A stretch of 64,000 bases of DNA, from the NCBI RefSeq assembly GCF_027921745.1, contig NC_079239.1, positions 2,445,501 to 2,509,500 on the forward strand, written 5' to 3'. Every line of letters starts with the position of its first letter. Within the stretch, counting starts at the first letter, position 1. The position numbers and the translations under genes are program-made. The stretch comes from Schizosaccharomyces osmophilus. Lineage: Eukaryota; Ascomycota; Schizosaccharomycetes; Schizosaccharomycetales; Schizosaccharomycetaceae. The notes below the pieces were generated by a model. The model did no database searches and was not told the origin of the DNA. It was given only the letters and a program-made list of their open reading frames with translations. This document shows positions 61,710-64,000 of the stretch, one piece after another.

Positions 61710-64000
61710 TCAAGAGTAAAATCGAGAAAAAATCAAATGTAAGAACATATTCGTGTTAAACTTGAGTCTTCCTTCCAAAACGTCTATAGTAAGTACTTTA
61801 TTATATTGAGCTGAAAGGAGATCATCCAGTTGAAGTTCGCATCTCGGGCTGGTAACTTGAACCGCATTGCTACTAGCTTCCAAAGTGAATTTTCCTACTT
61901 CGTCGGCGGATATAGTGATATACAATTTATCGTGGTGAGGCATGTGAGACATGGAGACTAGAATGCCTCGATCGTAAAGTTTCGTGGCAGTATATTTGAA
62001 TGATCCGAAGCGAGGAACTCTACCGGATTTTCTCAATTCACGCATATGGAAGTATTGTTTCGAAAACGGTATTAGTTTTTTCTTTCCTTTCTTCGATTGA
62101 AGAGTTTCCATAGCTTGCTCAATGTATTCGTTATAACTTTTCAGTTGAGAGTCCAGAAAAGCTCGTTTATCCTTTAAGCTGACCAAGTTTTGGCGACCAA
62201 AATCAAGTTCTCGTTGGCGTTGAAGTCGACGTTTTGATTTATTTCGAATATCCAGAGCGATAGAATTAACAATGTCCTGGTAGTTATTAGATCGATTTGC
62301 AAAACCAAGATTTTCTAATTCTAGAACATTGGTTAATGCCAAGTATTTTAGTTCAGCAAATGAACTAGATGAGAGCGTATCGTCAAATGCTTCGAATCTT
62401 TGATTTCTTTCCGCTTCTGCAACCAAAAGTTCACGCCAAGTTTCCTCATCTTCATCGGTGACAGGTTTTACTAAAATGTCCATAAGACTAGTTCCGTTTT
62501 GTACCCTGATAATAAAGAATATATAGCGCTTGGTTTGTACTATTAGTGATCTTTCTTCGGCAACAGGGTCCTCTACAGTGCAAAACCGAGGACTCAACTC
62601 TAATTTAATGTCAGTTTCACTTTCCAAAAATTCATCATCTTTAGGTGACGTTGATTCCAATTCACTTATCACAGCCCGTAATGGATCATTTGGTGAATCA
62701 GTAGCAATCAAGTCTGAAGCGCGTGATATTTGTGTATATATATTAAGGATATCGTCTCGTTTCATATAAATTACGGGCCGCTTTGTGCTTACTATATCTT
62801 CAAACACATCAAATTCAAAGTAAGTCTCTGGATCAACGACATCAGTTAAATGCTCCAAAAAAATTACGATATCCTGTTTGGAAACTTCAATAAACTCTGA
62901 AAGAGGTCTTAAAAAGCCTAACTGCCGTGAGTCACGAGGCTCAACACTGAAGATTTCGGATAGAATATCTGAAAAGCAATTGAGATTTTTTCTTTGTAGA
63001 GCATTAATGTGACCTTCCACCAATTTATAATTATCAGGTGAAATTAGCAAAGGCTTGATGTAATTATCAAAAACGAAGCGTCCTATAATACCAAATACCC
63101 ACTCTTTCCTTGCTGATGGAAAATTCTGTTCTAAAGATAACTTCAGCTGAGAAGCAACGTAGCATAGTGAAAAAGGAAAGCTTTCAATATTCCTGGATAA
63201 TGCGATTATAAATGATTGACATAACTTTCTCAATTCTCGCAAGCGACCAACATAAAGGTTCCTTGTTGGAGAATGTTGCATAGCAATATTTAAAGCAACC
63301 TTGGGGTTTTCTGAATGATCCTTTCGATTTGGTTCAAATTGTTTCAACAAGGCTACGGGATTTATTTCAAAATCCATTCTTTCGTCGTATACTAATATTT
63401 TATGCATACGGCTGAGTATTGATTTCCAGAGCTTGGCATCCCTTATATTTCCCAAAAGACCCATTAACAAAATCTTCCAAATAGATTCATTGTTTAGAAT
63501 GTCTTCAGTAGTTTCAGCTTGACTAACTTCCATGTTTAGTACATTTGTCATCAACCTTAGAAACAAGACTTCCTCACGTCTATTAGATGCGTGACCAAAG
63601 ATTTGCAGAATTAAATAGGTAATATGCCTCAATTGCATAAAACTAGGATTACTCTTATTTAATATGTGCAAATAATTAGTAATATAGATTTCGTTAGTTT
63701 GTAGCACATAAAAAAAGCATTGAACAAGATCAAGGTAACGTCTGCTTGAGTTATTAAGGGTTTTCATTGAACGAGAATTGGCAATGTAGTCGGAAACCTG
63801 TTTGCCTGGTTTATATTTATTGTGGTGCTTTAGAACATCATCAAGACTGATTTTGTTCTTAACTAAAAGCGCAATCTTGACGTCCAGTTCATTGATATGC
63901 TCTTCAATCGTTTCATTTTCGCGGACGAGTTTTACAATTTCTTTGCGCATATTTTCTATGCAAACATCTTCTTCAAAGTCAAAGTTGTTATCATCCAATA
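61710..64000 (-). CDS. rng2: IQGAP protein Rng2, C-terminal part (cut by window edge)
   Basis: An open minus frame of about 762 residues reaches the right edge without a start, so the gene continues outside. The piece begins LDDNNFDFEEDV and holds the GRD (RasGAP-related, about 95-400 of the fragment; YLDLVQCFFYVLQTNEIYITNYL). The IQGAP C-terminal domain follows, with KRAFLDSQLKSYNEYIEQAMETL, RVPRFGSFKYTATKLYDRGIL and a final beta-rich segment. Rng2 scaffolds the cytokinetic ring by binding actin, Cdc15 and calmodulin; the CH and IQ regions lie beyond the edge. The name rests on the RasGAP-C region and the spp42 neighbour. No intron is apparent in this part. Confidence 0.88.
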   Translation of the reverse strand, partial: LDDNNFDFEEDVCIENMRKEIVKLVRENETIEEHINELDVKIALLVKNKISLDDVLKHHNKYKPGKQVSDYIANSRSMKTLNNSSRRYLDLVQCFFYVLQTNEIYITNYLHILNKSNPSFMQLRHITYLILQIFGHASNRREEVLFLRLMTNVLNMEVSQAETTEDILNNESIWKILLMGLLGNIRDAKLWKSILSRMHKILVYDERMDFEINPVALLKQFEPNRKDHSENPKVALNIAMQHSPTRNLYVGRLRELRKLCQSFIIALSRNIESFPFSLCYVASQLKLSLEQNFPSARKEWVFGIIGRFVFDNYIKPLLISPDNYKLVEGHINALQRKNLNCFSDILSEIFSVEPRDSRQLGFLRPLSEFIEVSKQDIVIFLEHLTDVVDPETYFEFDVFEDIVSTKRPVIYMKRDDILNIYTQISRASDLIATDSPNDPLRAVISELESTSPKDDEFLESETDIKLELSPRFCTVEDPVAEERSLIVQTKRYIFFIIRVQNGTSLMDILVKPVTDEDEETWRELLVAEAERNQRFEAFDDTLSSSSFAELKYLALTNVLELENLGFANRSNNYQDIVNSIALDIRNKSKRRLQRQRELDFGRQNLVSLKDKRAFLDSQLKSYNEYIEQAMETLQSKKGKKKLIPFSKQYFHMRELRKSGRVPRFGSFKYTATKLYDRGILVSMSHMPHHDKLYITISADEVGKFTLEASSNAVQVTSPRCELQLDDLLSAQYNKVLTIDVLEGRLKFNTNMFLHLIFSRFYS

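Noticed and set aside
1-64000. Search by eye for transposons, LTRs, viral remnants, CRISPR arrays and biosynthetic or toxin clusters
   Set aside because: No reverse transcriptase, integrase, transposase or capsid-like frame, long terminal repeats, or spaced direct repeats were seen. All long frames are conserved host genes.

Overview
This window is a contiguous piece of nuclear chromosome from a fission yeast (genus Schizosaccharomyces). The grounds are the gene repertoire (cdr1/nim1, bgs3, rng2, spp42, stg1, did4), many short introns with GTAAGT/GTATGT donors and CTAAC-type branch sites, a HomolD box before a ribosomal protein gene, and AT-rich T-tract leaders. Several deduced lengths equal or nearly equal those I recall for S. 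pombe orthologues (Atg4 320, Pct1 303, Did4 210, Sdo1 246, Stg1 174, Spp42 about 2360 residues). Amino-acid divergence points to another species of the genus, probably of the octosporus/cryophilus/osmophilus group; that placement is inference. From memory, the gene order follows S. pombe chromosome I clones SPAC4F10, SPAC19B12, SPAC644 and SPAC4F8.

Layout. 0.8-7.7 kb: nucleoporin nup37, snoRNP factor hit1, glutaredoxin grx1, a TTC27/Emw1 TPR protein and mitochondrial cmc4. 7.9-18.2 kb: two cell-wall beta-glucan genes, gas1 (minus) and bgs3 (plus), divergent around a 3.2 kb spacer rich in simple repeats and pyrimidine tracts. 19-31.9 kb: intron-rich genes rps30, fcp1, a rhomboid protease, a ZNF277-like zinc-finger gene, atg4, srp14, sst2 (AMSH deubiquitinase) and bud20. 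33.5-39.5 kb: kinase cdr1, dut1 behind an MluI-box cluster, capping triphosphatase pct1 and ESCRT-III did4. 39.7-45.8 kb: five adjacent ribosome-related genes (uL24m, sdo1, rpf1, mL40, uS12m). 46.2-50.4 kb: hexokinase hxk2, a 2.2 kb repeat-rich spacer and transgelin stg1. 50.7 kb: an intron-containing tRNA-Lys(CUU). 51.5-64 kb: SEACAT/GATOR2 subunit sea2, the giant Prp8 gene spp42, and the 3' part of IQGAP gene rng2, which runs off the right edge.

I found no transposon, LTR element, CRISPR array, virus-like element or foreign gene cluster. Nearly everything is conserved housekeeping sequence. The most useful leads are a possible unannotated 58-codon Cys-cluster gene just upstream of atg4, MluI-box-like motifs upstream of gas1, several unexplained open frames in gaps between genes, and introns that split catalytic codons in the rhomboid protease and glutaredoxin. 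Exon joins were worked out by eye from splice motifs, reading phase and protein conservation.
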